Source: Mansonella perstans (taxonomy: Eukaryota; Nematoda; Chromadorea; Rhabditida; Onchocercidae). Taken from it: a stretch of DNA of 64,000 bases. Positions 26,144-39,700 of this stretch are shown piece by piece; within the stretch, counting starts at the first letter, position 1; each line of letters begins with the position of its first letter. The translations under genes were made by a program, and so were the position numbers. The notes under the pieces were generated by a model. That model saw only the letters and a program-made list of their open reading frames with translations, was not told the DNA's origin and did no database searches. The DNA lies in assembly GCA_037074765.1 (NCBI GenBank), contig JBAMDO010000038.1, positions 62,001 to 126,000 of the forward strand, read 5' to 3'.

Positions 26144-27142
26144 CAAATACAATTTATGACATATGACACATTCAGGTTTAACTGAGATTGATTGATTGAC
26201 TTTTCATTTTATAATTTGTCTGTGTGTGTGTGTTTGTATTAAGATAATGCACACACACACACACACACATTCATTTATATTGTAGAATTAATGAAAATAA
26301 ATTAAACATTGTATGGCAACAATGTTTATTTAATATTTGTTGTTGTCATTGTCGTCGTTATCATTTATCGTTTATTGTTTGTCGTTTGTCATTTTCATTG
26401 TCATTAGCGGTGTAATGATTAAAGTTGTGATCTTAATCGTTTAGTTTTGATGAATGAATAATTTGTTGATAAAAAAGAGGAAGAGGGAGAGGGAGAAAAA
26501 GAAAGAGAGAGAGAGAGATGATAATTTAGTTAAAGTAAATGAAAGTGTAAATCATTTTGGTTGTTGCTGCTGTTGTTGTTGTTGTTGAGTTTCATTTTGC
26601 GGTTTCTTTTTAAAATAAAGTAACTTGAAAATTTAAATTCCTTAACAATATCATCATTATTTAATATTACTACATTCTAATTTCTCATCTAATTTCATAA
26701 ATTATTTAAATTTATATTAAAATCAAACATCTTTAATTAATCATATATATTTTTAATATATGTTATTGAGTCAAAGTGTTGTTATTGTTGAATTTTATTT
26801 TAATATATAAATGTAGAAATATGTTATTGCTGTTAAATTTATAGAGTGCATATACATATATACTGTAGAGAAATGTACATATTTGAAAATAAGATGAACT
26901 TTTAGAGTTTTAGAATGGGATAAAATAAACTCAATGTTAAATTTTAATTTTCGTTTTAATAGAAATATGAGGCAAAAAAAAGATTGATAAAAGAGGAAAA
27001 GTTTTTTCGAAAGTATAGCATAGAAAGAGAGAGAGAGAGAGAGATACACCAATTAGTCAGTCCTTTAAAGCTCTCCCAATATATTTGGTCAATAGCAAAT
27101 AACAAAAATAGGGCAAAGAGTTATATAAAATATTGAATAATC

Positions 27143-27428
27143 TATGAATGTATGTGTATATGTATATGTATGTGTATGTATGTATGTGTGTATGTATGTA
27201 TGTATGTATGTTGTATGTGTGTTTGTATATGTATGTATGTATGCATATATATATTTTGTATGCAAGCGTATGTTAAGCGAGCAATATAGCAAAAGCATAT
27301 AGTTTTGATAGTGAGGAGCAGGTGGTGGTAGTGGTTGTGGTGGTTGTGGTGGTTGTGGTGGTGGTTGTTAGAAAAAGAAGAAGAAGAAGAAAAAGGAGAA
27401 GAAGAAGGAGAAAAACGAGAAGGAGAGA
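27143..27428. repeat. GTAT, GGT and AAG simple repeats
   Basis: (GTAT)n at 27143-27255, GGT/GGTT triplets at 27318-27368 and AAG/GGAG purine triplets at 27369-27428. Confidence 0.88.
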
Positions 27429-27533
27429 CAAATTATTAAAACGGTGATGCTGTAGATAGAGATGCTTCTGCGGATGATGCTGCTTTATTTCAATCCATTT
27501 TAATGCAAAATGGCATTTTATTTGATATATGTG

Positions 27534-27713
27534 TACCAACTAAACTATGTATGTCACTTTATGTATGTGTACCAACTAAACTATGTATGTCACTTTATGT
27601 ATATGTACCAACTAAACTATGTATGTCACTTTATGTATGTGTACCAACTGAAATATGTATGTCACTTTATGTATGTGTACCAACTAAACTATATATGTCA
27701 CTTTATGTATGTG
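27534..27713. repeat. 36-bp minisatellite, 5 copies
   Basis: Units at 27534, 27570, 27606, 27642 and 27678 with the pattern TACCAACTAAACTATGTATG then TCACTTTATGTATGTG. The period is a multiple of three, so an open frame runs through the array; it is a repeat artefact. Confidence 0.95.
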
Positions 27714-27974
27714 TATGTTAATGTATGTGATTTTGGCTAAAGCTCAAAGCACTGCTAGATTAGCAAATGATTTTTGAGAATTTGATTTTTTTAGCAAATG
27801 ATTTTTTTTAAGTTATTGCTAGTAGATGATGAACTATATATGTGTGTAAATGTATCTGATATGTAGATAGTAATTAAACAATACACCACTGCTGGATTAG
27901 TTTTATTTGAGTCCATTTTGATGAATGCAAAATGGTACTTTTATTTTATGTATGTGACTATGTTATGTGTGTAT

Positions 27975-27979
27975 ATATA

Positions 27980-28042
<63 letters not shown>

Positions 28043-28045
28043 TTG
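27975..28045. repeat. (GT)n microsatellite
   Basis: Long pure GT run flanked by GTATATGT and GTATGTGT. Confidence 0.9.
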
Positions 28046-28422
28046 TATGTTAAGGTATTATGTATATGATACGTATATGTGAAATAGTAAATCAAGATTA
28101 ACAAAATGATTGTTAAGGATTTGTTATTGATGATGATAATGTAGTGCGGTAATATGCTATCAGATTAAAATGTTTAATTTACCAATAATAAATTAGCATG
28201 AAAAAATTTGAAAAAAGGAAAGAAAATATGAGAAAGAAAGAGAAAGGTATATCAAAAGAGAAAAAAGGAATAGTTGTGAAAAGTAGAAGGAGAAAGAGAG
28301 AGAAGAAGAATAGTTTGTAAAAAGTATCATTGAAATATGATAATAGTAATGATGAGAGTTTGTGGTAAATGATGGGTGATGATGATGTTGTTAGGGAGGA
28401 AAAGGAATTGAAAGGGCTGGTT

Positions 28423-28467
28423 TAGTTTTGATCGGACGCCAAACGACGACGAGTTGGATCAAAACTA
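28423..28467. other. Perfect 11-bp inverted repeat
   Basis: TAGTTTTGATC at 28423-28433 is the exact reverse complement of GATCAAAACTA at 28457-28467; the 23-nt loop is GC-rich with CGACGACGA. Nearby are GTC triplets (28505-28528) and AAG triplets (28604-28632). Function unknown. Confidence 0.6.
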
Positions 28468-28944
28468 TCAATCGCTTAAAATCGTCATCGCATTCGTTTT
28501 ACAATCGTCGTCGTCGTCGTCGTCGTTATCATCATTTTGTGTCGTTGTCGATTTCAGGCAATAGCAAAAGAAGACGAAGGAAACAGTTGCAATGGTAGCA
28601 AACAAGAAGAAGAAGAAGAAGAAGAAAGAGGAATAATCGGAGAATAAGTATGTTAGTGCCACAATCGTCGTCGTCACATATATAATGCCAATCATCAAAA
28701 TGGTAAGATGCTATGATACATAACTTTACAGCTGCCAATTATATTTCTCTTTTAATTTCTTGCAATAATTTTAACTTTTATTTTAAAATTAAAAATAACT
28801 ATTCGTTATGAAAAAAGAAATCGTTTAATATATTGCATTATGTGAGGAATATTTTCATGGATACTATCATGGATGTTTTTATATTATCGCTGCAACGATT
28901 ACTGGTTGTACCATATTGTTATTATCATCTCAGAAGAAAAAACG

Positions 28945-29391
28945 ATCATCCAGAGTTAGTTACTTAACAGTAATGCCATCCAGAGTTAGTTATTTAACAG
29001 TAGTCTCATCAAGAGTTAGTTAACAGTAGTATCATCCAGAATTAGTTACTTAACAGTAGTATCATCCAGAATTAGTTACTTAACGGTAATATTATCCAGA
29101 ATTAGTTACTTAACGGTAATATTATCCAGAATTAGTTACTTAACAGTAGTATTATCCAGAATTAGTTACTTAACAGTAGTGTCATCCAGAATTAGTTACT
29201 TAACAGTAGTATCATCCAGAATTAGTTACTTAACGGTAATATTATCCAGAATTAGTTACTTAACGGTAATATTATCCAGAATTAGTTACTTAACAGTAGT
29301 ATCATCGAGAATTAATTATTTGACAATAATGTCATCCGGAATTAATTACTTAACAGTAATGTCATCCGGAGTTAATTAGTTAACAGTAATG
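28945..29391. repeat. 30-bp minisatellite, about 15 copies
   Basis: Unit ATCATCCAGAATTAGTTACT then TAACAGTAGT. Variants alternate between CAGTAGTATC and CGGTAATATT, giving a higher-order pattern of units. One unit near 29010 is shortened. The frame read through it (SRISYLTVV-like repeats) has no independent coding support. Confidence 0.95.
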
Positions 29392-30474
29392 TGATAATAA
29401 CATTTGATAGTGGTGGTATAGTATCTTTTATATATATATAATATGGATATGTATATAAGGAAAAGATTATAATCTGTTTTTATTTAGTGAAATAAAGTGC
29501 ATTTGACAGAAGCTAAAAGGAATGATTGATTCCTGAATCGACATATATATATATATATATAGATGGTAAGGAGAACATATGCAGCATTTCAGTTATTATC
29601 TTCATTGTGCTAGCATTATCAGTGTTGTTATCAATTCATTATTATTGATGAGATGATGATCGAAAATAGTCCTGAGTGATAAAGCAGCAAAATTGGCACT
29701 ATTATCTCTTTCTTTTTTTTCATTATTAATTTATGAAATTTTCAATTAACATTTATTTCATTCTGTTTTCATTAGTTATTTTCATCTTAATCAATTCTTA
29801 AAAACATTTAAAATGATACATAATTATTATACATGAAACGATAGCAATTAATAATTGTATGAAATTGCTATGATTTTGCAATAGTCCTGGTTATTCAGGT
29901 GGTTTTTTTTTTTTTTTTTTTTTTTTCCTTTAATGATATACTGGTGACGAACGTTGATTAGATTTTCTCCAATTGAAATTCTTTTTCAGTAGCTTCTGCA
30001 TTTTTGTTCTCCTCATTTCATTTTATGACTGTAATGAGCTTTCTGAAAAAAATCTTCCTTATTTTCCTTATGTCTAAATTGTTGTAAATTTTATAGCAAA
30101 AATTTACATTCTTTCTTCTCATTTATGAAAAAATATCAATGAGTTGAAACTTGATTTACAAGAATTACTAAATTTACAGAGTTACTTATTTTAGATTGGT
30201 GAACTATTATTATTATTATCCATGGATCATTCATTTTATATTTATTAAATTTACAAAATTTTGATTGATAAAAATGATTTTTAAATTTTTACATATTAAT
30301 GGATATGATACTTTGTTGCAGTTCAATTTTAGATTTAAATTATTGCATGATTTGAAAGAATTTTTGAAAATGAGAAACAAAAGAAGGCAGGAAGAGGAGG
30401 AGGGATTGATTTCTAATTCAGTCTTCTTCCTTTTCACATCATTGATAAAGTTAAGTGTGTCTGTCTGTGCGTGT

Positions 30475-30595
30475 CTCGTGTGTGTGTGTGTGTGTGTGTT
30501 ACTGTGTATTTTTTCCATTTTGCTACTACTGTTTTTCTATCCTTTTATCACTAAGAAAGAGAGAGGGAGAGAGAGAGAGAGAGAGAGAGAGGGAG
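30475..30595. repeat. Short (GT)n and (GA)n runs
   Basis: GT run at 30478-30500 and GAGA run at 30555-30595 with the same polarity as the other GA tracts of this intergenic region. Confidence 0.85.
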
Positions 30596-33159
30596 ACGAA
30601 GTAGAATTTTCTCTTTGTAACTGGTAGTGGCAGTTAAATTTTTCGAAACTGATTCGAAATATCTTTTTCATCTGTCCGTTCCTTTTGATCAGAATAGGTG
30701 AGATTTATTGCGCAAATGATTCAATGTTTAATAATGTTTCCGGCGTTGCTTCTCAAAATTTTATATCAGTAATATACAAACTAATTCAGGTTTTCCATAT
30801 TATTTTTTTTTATTATTATAAATAGAATAGATAGCAATGTTATTGTTGTTATGATTACTGTTATTAATTGTTATTATTATTTTCTTATTGGTAGTATTAA
30901 CTGCAATTATTTGGATGCTTATTATATGTTTCAGAATTATTTTCATTCCATGTATACGATTTATTACGATGGTTATTTATTGGTTGAGATTTTTCATGAG
31001 ATTTTTTTTTTTTTTTTTTATTCATAAACTACTTTTGAATATATTTTTTAATTACTATACATTTTGTGTGTTATAGTATTTGTGCATTATTTTTTTTTGG
31101 GATATTGAAATAACATTATATTATCATTGTTTTTCAATGATTTAATGAATGAATTAATGAGGAAATAATTTTTTGCACTTAAAAACTATGCTTGATTTTT
31201 TTTGACAAAAATTAAGCAATAAATTTTTAAAAGACTTCCTAATTAATGTTTCAAAAAAAGGTACTTTTTTACAGTAATGAATGATTTTGTATATGAAAAG
31301 TTTTTGCATAGTAATGCTAATTGCTGAAAATACTAATCGAGAAGAGTGTGATGTTGTTGCTAGAAAGATATATTGAAGAATTATTAATTTAGTCATTTGT
31401 TTCAGATTCGTTGAAAACACAAATGATGGATTTTTAAAACAGTTTAAAAAGTGAAAAGGAAGGCATTGAACGACTTTGTCGGCAATTACTTCTAGCATGT
31501 AAATTGCTGCAAATATTTCTTTCCTTTATGCGTGAAAAATTTTCCCATTATTTCAAGAATATTTTCTTTTCTTTTTCTTTTTTTTTTTTTTTTTTTTTTC
31601 AAATTTAAAAGCAATCATTGATTATCAATTAATTATTTTACTTTTACGTTTCACTCTCTCCTACAAAACATGCTTTAAATTGTACAGAATGAAAATTAAT
31701 TTTACCGTCTGTAAGTAATTACTTCAAATGTAATTGAATTTGTAATTTATGGAAGAAATAAGTCAATTTAATGTATAGGGTGATTCATACACATTTTAAT
31801 CGGCAGTTGTTGAAAATAAGATAAAGTTAATCAACAACACAAAAAAATTATTTTCATCTCATTTCAACGAAATTTCTCTTTTTTTTTTTTTTTTTCTCCT
31901 TTGGAATAGAAAATATGTTTGCGTTTAGATTAATATTTGAATCCTTTTCACTTTGAAATGTTTATTCAGCTGCTTTCTGAAAATCCAAGAATATAACTGT
32001 ATTTGTGGAATCGATGAAATGAATATCTGTTCATAATTTTGCAATCATTTAATAATTTTCAGTAGGCTTGAAATGTTTGGTTTTTTTCTTTGTTTAGATT
32101 TATTATGCTGTTATTTGGCAAAAGTTATAAACTAAAGTAAGGAAAAAATTCAGGATATGACTATATAAGAGATTGATTAGAAGAAGAACAAGAAATTTGA
32201 ATATTGATAATATATTTGCTAAAATACTGATCAAACTAAATGATGAAAATAATGTGGATATTTTTGAAATGAAATGAAATATTTTGTTGGTTAGGAAGAA
32301 AGAAAGAAAAGGTCATAATTGTCTTTTCATGTATTTGTTTAGTTTAATTAGCTGTGACAGATTAATAATGCTTACTTTATAGAGCAAACTTTTAACGTTA
32401 ATGATTGATTTAGGATTTAAAATTACTGCTTTTTTTTAATTTATTTTAGCAAAAATTGCTTTGATGTTCATCGATAAAGATGAAGCATATTGAATTTTTT
32501 TTCTCCTTTATTGGATATAGAATGTTTTGTTTTTATGTATTGTTAATTAGATATGCTTTGCTTGAGTGAAATTTCATTGATTTATTCAAGAAGGATTTTA
32601 ATTTGCTAGCCGCAGTGAATGATAGCAAATGAAAGTAGGCAAGTGGTTAGAGGATTTAGGTGTTAAGCTACTTTTAATAGTTATTTGCTGTTGCAGTTGG
32701 TTCGTAAATTCTGTAATAGAAAGAGATGATAAAGAAGCTATCATATAACAATTGAAAGGGGGAAATAAGAGGTTCAGAGTAGAGGAGCCGATACAATGGA
32801 TTTTTGACGATGAAACTGATTAGCAGCTCGAAGAATGATTGGATTGGATTACACGAAGCTAATAATAGTTGCACTTAGATTAGACTAGTTTGCAATTAAA
32901 TTTGAAATTTTATATATTTCGATGAAATTATGGCATTGATTTGATGAAATTATGACGCTGTTATTGACGCATATATCTTATGTTTATTATCGTTCTATTT
33001 AATTCGTAACGAAATTCTTTTGCGTATGAAATTTTGCTTTAATCATCTTTTTGCAGATTTTTGTGAAAAAAAAAAGAGTGGGAAAAAGGAAGAAATTTTT
33101 CGCCGTTATTACGCGACAGAATATTTTTAAAAATTTGGTCTTCCGGATAACGAAACTTT

Positions 33160-33280
33160 GGCGCGAATGTCCTTACAAGGACCAGGAAAATGTTACATAA
33201 ATTGGAATAAGGTAGCACAATGAATGTGACTACCTTAGACATCACCAAATCCCGGATATTCGCGCCTGAATCCTGGTGAT
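33160..33280. promoter_or_regulatory. Nested inverted repeats upstream of MED13
   Basis: GGCGCGAATGTCC (33160-33172) pairs with GGATATTCGCGCC (33254-33266), 12 of 13 positions. Inside lies a hairpin, TAAGGTAGCAC (33208-33218) against GTG-A-CTACCTTA (33226-33237), with a 7-nt loop and one bulged A. Further pairs are ACCAGGA/TCCTGGT (33181-33187 with 33271-33277) and ATCACCA/TGGTGAT (33241-33247 with 33274-33280). GC content is clearly higher than in the flanks. It sits about 510-630 bp before the MED13 start, so a promoter, a structured 5' leader or a small RNA are all possible. Confidence 0.4.
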
Positions 33281-33589
33281 TTATACTTTCCTGTTTTTAA
33301 ACATATTTCTCATCAGTTTGTTTGTGTTCAATTCAATTCAATTTCATCCTATTCCAATTCTATTCTGTTATTGTTGCTTCTTTATCAGAAGGCCTATTAA
33401 AAGCTGAAAGAAAGGAAAAAGGTGGCCAAAAGAAAATTAGCAATAATTTTTCTTCTTTGCAAAACATATTATAAGTGTGGTGTACATGTAGAACAGCTGT
33501 GATTTATTTCACTGTTAGAAGAGAAAGTAATCATCACCTATACGCTACATTTATTGCAGTTGCCACTATAACAATTATTTGGATACTGC

Positions 33590-33705
33590 AACTACTACCG
33601 CTACTGTTATTATTATTATTATTACCATCATCGGAACCATTGTTATTATTAATAATACCACTATTATTACCACAACCATAACTACTATAATTTACTGCTC
33701 TTGTT
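33590..33705. repeat. Imperfect ATT/ACC trinucleotide repeats
   Basis: Triplets ATT, ACC and ACT for about 110 bp directly upstream of the MED13 first coding exon. Confidence 0.75.
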
Positions 33706-33779
33706 GCTGCTGCTGCATAACTTGTTTTATTAGTGTGTATTTCATGTTATTTTATTGGTGATAGGTAAAAAAATTTCAC

Positions 33780-33790
33780 CAAATTTCAGT
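33780..33790 (+). promoter_or_regulatory. Splice acceptor one base before the MED13 ATG
   Basis: AAATTTCAG followed by a single T and the ATG at 33791. Either a spliced leader is added here or a 5'-UTR intron ends here. Both place the first coding exon at this site. Confidence 0.6.
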
Positions 33791-36700
33791 ATGTCCACCA
33801 ATGGTGGAAGTCTTGAAGATTGCCATACGAACGTCTTTGCTTTGGTAAGTATCAGTTTAAAAAAGTGCTTCGTAACTTTTACATTATATTTTACAACATA
33901 GCTTTAGTCATGAATAAATTTCTTTCTGATATTTTTACAAAAGATACCAGCAATTAAAAATTAATTTGACTAAATTTACATTGTAATTGAAGTTCAAATT
34001 TGATTTTGCAATTAAATCCTTTGAAAAATAACAATTAATTAAAAAGAATTTTGCTATTGTGATGTTTCTCTAATAGGTCAGTCTTATATATTCTATCCTA
34101 TTAATGGTGTAAAATTTTGTAAAGCGAAATAGTGATTATCATTACTGTGTAAAAGGATACGGTACCTCTTTTCGGGATGCATTAGAAAGGAAGAATAATT
34201 GAAAATTAAATCAAAAGGCTTTGTATTTGTTGCCTATTATATGAAAGTGAGGCATGTGATATCATAATGAACTTATATTTGATGCTCAACAATGACATAT
34301 ATATGTATATATATATATATATATATGTAAGAGAGATAAGAAAGACGGACAAATGTAAACGAAATAGAATTAAAAATTTCTCTCTAAGGACTTTCAATTG
34401 TCAACAAGGAATTTCATTAATAATATTGATTTGTTTGTTAGAAGCATTAGAGTTTATGGCGGAGTCTTTATTTTGTGCTTCCGAGAAGAAAGAAGAAGAA
34501 GATACATCTAGTGTATTCAGATTCCATTTGTGTTGATGCAAGTTAGATTGTAAAAAGAAGAAAGAAGTAGGAGTGGAGAAATGTGGAAATTCCAGCTGTT
34601 ATGATGATAAACAGCAGAAAGGGAAAATGAATTGAATAAATGTGTTAAATGAATGGAAAATGTGAGATTTGTATTAAGGTAGGTTAGAGAGCGTTGAGAA
34701 ATGTGCAAAAATTTTTAGACTTTGCTCATTAGTCAATGAATTGATTAAATTAGTCACAATGAATTATTTAAAATTTTAAAATAAATTAGTCATACAATTT
34801 TTTTATACAGTTTGATTTGGTTAAATGAATGGAAAATATGAGATTTGTTGTATAAGGTTAGAGAGTGTTGAGAAATGTGCAAATATTTAAAATTTAAATA
34901 TAAATCAATTTTAAATATAAATCAGTTTCAAATATAGAAAGTTTTAAATATAAATATATAAATTTTCAGTATAATTTAAATATAAATCAATTTAAAATTT
35001 AAATATAAATCAGTCATACAATTTGATACAATTTAATTTGGTTAAATGAATGGAAAATGTGAGATTTGTTGTACAAGGTTGGAGAATGTTGAGAAATGTG
35101 CAAATATTTTTAGACCTTACTCATTAGTCAATGAATTAATTAAATCAATCACAATGAATTATTTAAAATTTAAATATAAATCAGTCAATACTTTAATAAT
35201 GCAATGTGTTGATTTGATCATTGAAAAAATACGACGCTATTATCCGATAATTGAGAAAAAAATCATAGGGAATGAGAAAGATAATTAAAAGCAAAAAAAG
35301 AAAAAAAAACAGTATTTTTTATTGTTTTAAATAATTAAAAAATTTGCCAGTGAATCGAACTAACAACAAAAGAGCAGCTAGTTACTCAGTTTGTTTTAGA
35401 CAGAATTAAATGGTCTGAAATGGAAATGCTTAACAACACCGTTATCACAAAGAACCTGGACAAGTTTGGAGCAAGATCCTGTTTTAAGTGCTTATGCAAA
35501 ATGCTTGCAAGCAGGAATTCTTTGTGCATGGCGACGACAACCACCACAACCAACTGGAACATTTGCAGCTATGCAATTACCAGATTACAGGATAGATGTT
35601 GTCAAAGAATTGTGGGTTTTCTGGTACTCTCATGAAGAACCGGATTGTCTTACTGAATACACTAGTCATTTGACATGTATGTTTATTAATTTTTGATGAT
35701 ATTTTCTTTTTTATCTTTTATTTGAAAAAGTTATTCCTATGTATAGTGGTGACATTAGTAACACAATAATTATTTTTGTCTTCAAATTTTCGACGAAAAT
35801 CTTGTTTTATATTTCAAAAAAAAAAAAAAAAGTGTATGACATTCTTCTATTGTAAGGAATATTATTCTAAAAATTTCAGGTGCTGAAGATGGCCAAGGTA
35901 ACTGGTCGGTACCCGGTATACAGTATGAGACGAGAACGTTGTTTTTCAAGGCATTGCATAATTTGATAGAACGGTGGGTTCATATGATTTTATCGGAATT
36001 GCATGATTGAAAACAATTTTTTGAAAATTTTTTTGAAAATAGTGCCGTCAAATATCATTGATGCATTTGTTTGAAATTTGTAACATTTTTCAAAAATTTT
36101 TTTTTCATTTTTGCAATAATTGCATTTTTTATTTTCCTGCTTCTTTCTGGGAAACAAATAGAAATCTGTTTTTTCGCTTTGCACCGAAATGGAAAAAGTT
36201 ATATTAAGTAATCAGTGTAATATATTTCTCCGTTCTGTTCCATGCAGTGGGGGAATGTGCCATTTAAAGCATAATTATTTTACGAATTCCTTTAGGAATA
36301 TGCTGAAAAATGGATACATTCGTATTGGAAAATATTTTACACGTCCATACGAAGTGCCTTCATCCGATCGTATACACTGTTCTCCTAAGTATGTTTCCCG
36401 TTGAACTTTCTGTTTTATTATAAAAGAGCCGTTAGTAAGTACAATTTTTACTATCTTATTTCATTTATTATCATTCAACTTTTAGTAATGGTTTTTGTGT
36501 TAACTTTTCATAGTTTAAAAAATTTAAGTGCTTTTTCGTCTAATTTCCAAAGAAACATGGTTTCCGTCTTATGTTGTTGATTGGCAAGTAGGTGGAGATG
36601 ACGGATACCGAGAATGGTACTGGGACTAGGACCCTTGTGTTTTTGCATTGAAATAACCTATACAGAAAATTTTGAGTTTCCTTAAAAAATCAGTCAGGAT

Positions 36701-39700
36701 TAGCTCTTCATCGAAACTTCTGAGCTGCAGACCGTTTCAACATTTCATATGTTTCCATTTTCCCAATAGAAATTTCTGTTCAAATAGGTTATTTTATCAT
36801 AGCAGACTTTATGCAGATGAATGCGGAACCATGATTTTTAGACAGTTATAATGTTTGCAAGTACTCTGAGCAAAAAAATTTTTCTTCTTAATTCGGAATT
36901 TAACTTTGTAGTACTTTTTTTTTTTGCTTATATTCTTTTTTCTTAAATTGCTGAACTTTCAGTTAAATGATTACTTATTTGTACAGTTTTCTTTATATCC
37001 GTGTACTATTTTGTTGGATTTAATTCATGTAAAATTACTTCACTTTCAGCTATGTGAATGGAATCAGTTTCAATTTTTTCGTTCATGGTGAAAATATTGT
37101 TTGTGCAACTGTTTCTGTACAACGACAACCTACTTTATTTCGTCTTTCACGACGTCATTTGGATTTGGGTAAGAAACAACCGGTGATATTAGGACCATGG
37201 TCAATGCGTGCCATATTACTACCTGAACAACCGAAAATTGTGGATTCTAATACAGAAGTATTACAGCAACAAGAACCTTCTACGCCACAATGCGGTTTGT
37301 TCTAGCTCATCTTTTTTAATACTTTTTTTCTAGTTCTAGACATCAGCGTCCACTTTTCCCGTTCCAAATCCATTTGTGTGATGTTTTCTTAAAAGCTATT
37401 ATCAGTTATGATCCTCCGAATTGTTGTCATTTTGTCACTTAAACCTTATGATATATATGACCTGATCTGTTTCATTTTTTGAGCTTTTGTGACATTAATG
37501 ATACTTTTCATTGGAGCCTAGTTATTGTCAACTTTATAAGATCGTGGATAATCCGCCATATATTTATGCTTTGAATTGTTATTTTATTAGAGTTATGGTT
37601 TTAGGTAGTTTCACCAGTTCTTCAACATCATATTCAAGCAGCTATCGTGAACCGTTATCCTCTGTTACCCATCAAATAAATCCAATTCCATCCTCATCAA
37701 ACGATCCCGACATTGTCAATAATAGTCATGATAATGCAGGAATTATTTCAAAAGCTGCTGTGGATAAATTGTGGTCTGAATGGTTGCAGTTCTTTTGTTT
37801 AATTGTTAATGTTGAAAGGAATCTAAGCTCAGCAGACACTGTTGGTTACATTGGTTATACCGAAAATGTCAGTTTTTCTTTTCGAAATTTTCTGAAGTTC
37901 ATTTATTTTTTCTTTGACAACAGGAAACTCTTTTCGTTCTATTCTACTTATTACAGTGCGACATGTACTTTGTGTAATGAATGAAGTACATGTCAGGTAC
38001 AGTTGAACTTGTCAAGGAAATGTCTGCATGAAGTATGTGAGAATTAAATGAAAATTTCTGAGTAGCTTTTTTTTTTTTTTTGCAGGCATCACCAACCAAA
38101 AGTAGTCTGCCAAAAATGGTTCTGGTTGATGTTGATGGAGTTCATATGTGGTATCCAAGTTCATTGATTGTTGTCCAAGCTTCCGATGATCTATTAATGA
38201 GGTTTATTTTTTTCCAGCATTGCTTCTTAAGCTAGATATGGCAAGTTATGAAGGAATATGGTTGTATCCGTAAAACTTTCTTTTGCTTCTAAGATTATCA
38301 GAATTAATGGTGAATCATTTATTTTTGTTCATATTTCTGCTTATCCTCCCTTTTTAGAATTTGCTAAGATGATTATTGAGAATGAGTAAAAAGTTTCATT
38401 TTATTCAAATTAGCAAATTCAAATTATTTTAGACAGAATGAAAAGCCTATCAATGATGACGATTCAGACATTCTCAATAGCAGAAGTAACAGCAGCACTT
38501 TTACTGCTCGAACACCACCAGCTACTTGTGGACATGCCAGGTTACGGAATACTTCATCATTTCGGAAACGGGAAAAAAGGCTGAGTGAATGTGACATAGG
38601 AACAAGTGCTGAACGACATAATGCAATGTATGGAACGATGGTGAATGGTGCGCGGGCAGCACAAAGGTTGGTTATTTTCCGATTTATACTTTTGAATTTT
38701 TGATCATTTAAATTCAGTGCAAATTTTTTAGTTATTTTCCGATTTATATTTTTGAATTTTTGATCATCTAAATTCAGTCCAAACTGTTTCCGATTTATAT
38801 TTTGAATTTTTGATCATTTAAATTCAATCCACATTTGTGAGTATGTTTGGATATTTTTGTCTCACTTTCATATTTATCATAATGGAAAAGGAAGACATGG
38901 GTAGGATAAACAAATTAGCGAATATGAAATAGATTGAAAAATAATCATTGTATACTTTACTTGAATCTTTTTCGAATCAGCTTCGCTTTTATACACGATA
39001 CTTTTAAATCATATAATTTTTAAGGTTTTTTGAAGAATCCCTCATTGCTCCAGCAAATAATCGACGCAGAGAGACCACAGAATCACCCTCATCTTCTGGT
39101 TTAGGTCTTTTGATGTCAGCTGCTGCAAATGATGATGACTGCCGGTATGCTTTTTGTTTTTACAGTTTGTGGAAAAGTTTTTTTCATTGTTTCTATCTAG
39201 ATACCTTCTAGTAGGTGCAATATTCATTGCATCAATGCAGTTATTTTGTACAACTTGCTAATGCGAGCGATTTCAGTGTAGATATTTCATAATTTTGAAT
39301 CAGATATTATTGAAATATTATAATCGTGTACAAGTTTCTTTTGAGGTGGAATTTCACGGATGGAATGCGACGAAAGGATCGTGAAGAAGGATGCGGTTGT
39401 CATCAGTGTCGTGTGCAACAGTCTAGCGGTACTGTCGCAATATCCAATCTATCATCTCAGTGTGTAACATCCCAACAAGGTATTTCTGTTTATTCTTTGA
39501 ATATTTTATTAATCTTTAAATTTGATTAAAAGATTTCATTTAGTCATCTTTCTTCGTATCTTTTATTTTATCCTTTTAGTTATTTCCATAGGAAGCAGTA
39601 GTAGTCTTTGTTTCATATAGCAACAGTCATTTCATAACATCCAGTCATTTAATAACAACTGATTATTTGAGAGATCATTAACTACTAATAATAAGTGATT

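Larger units (their letters stand above)
9900..33790. other. Gene-poor, repeat-rich intergenic tract
   Basis: About 24 kb between the glutamyl-tRNA synthetase and MED13, both on the + strand. No stretch on either strand shows an extended conserved coding pattern. Nearly all open frames arise from CA/GT, GA, GTA or CATA repeats. The tract holds many microsatellites and minisatellites listed separately, with plain AT-rich DNA between them (for example 12000-12900, 15020-16080, 19730-21500, 21880-23320, 29400-30470 and 30600-33000). It may contain noncoding first exons or distal regulatory DNA of MED13, but nothing visible proves this. Confidence 0.7.

Noticed and set aside
27503..27740. Frame with repeated YQLNYVCHFMYV-type units
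   Set aside because: A 36-bp minisatellite whose period is divisible by three; two frames are open equally.
28945..29391. Regular direct repeats that resemble a CRISPR array at first sight
   Set aside because: The whole 30-bp unit repeats without unique spacers; it is a minisatellite in a eukaryotic genome.
31778..31800. AGGGTGATTCATAC motif resembling some transposon ends
   Set aside because: No partner inverted repeat, target duplication or coding sequence was found nearby.
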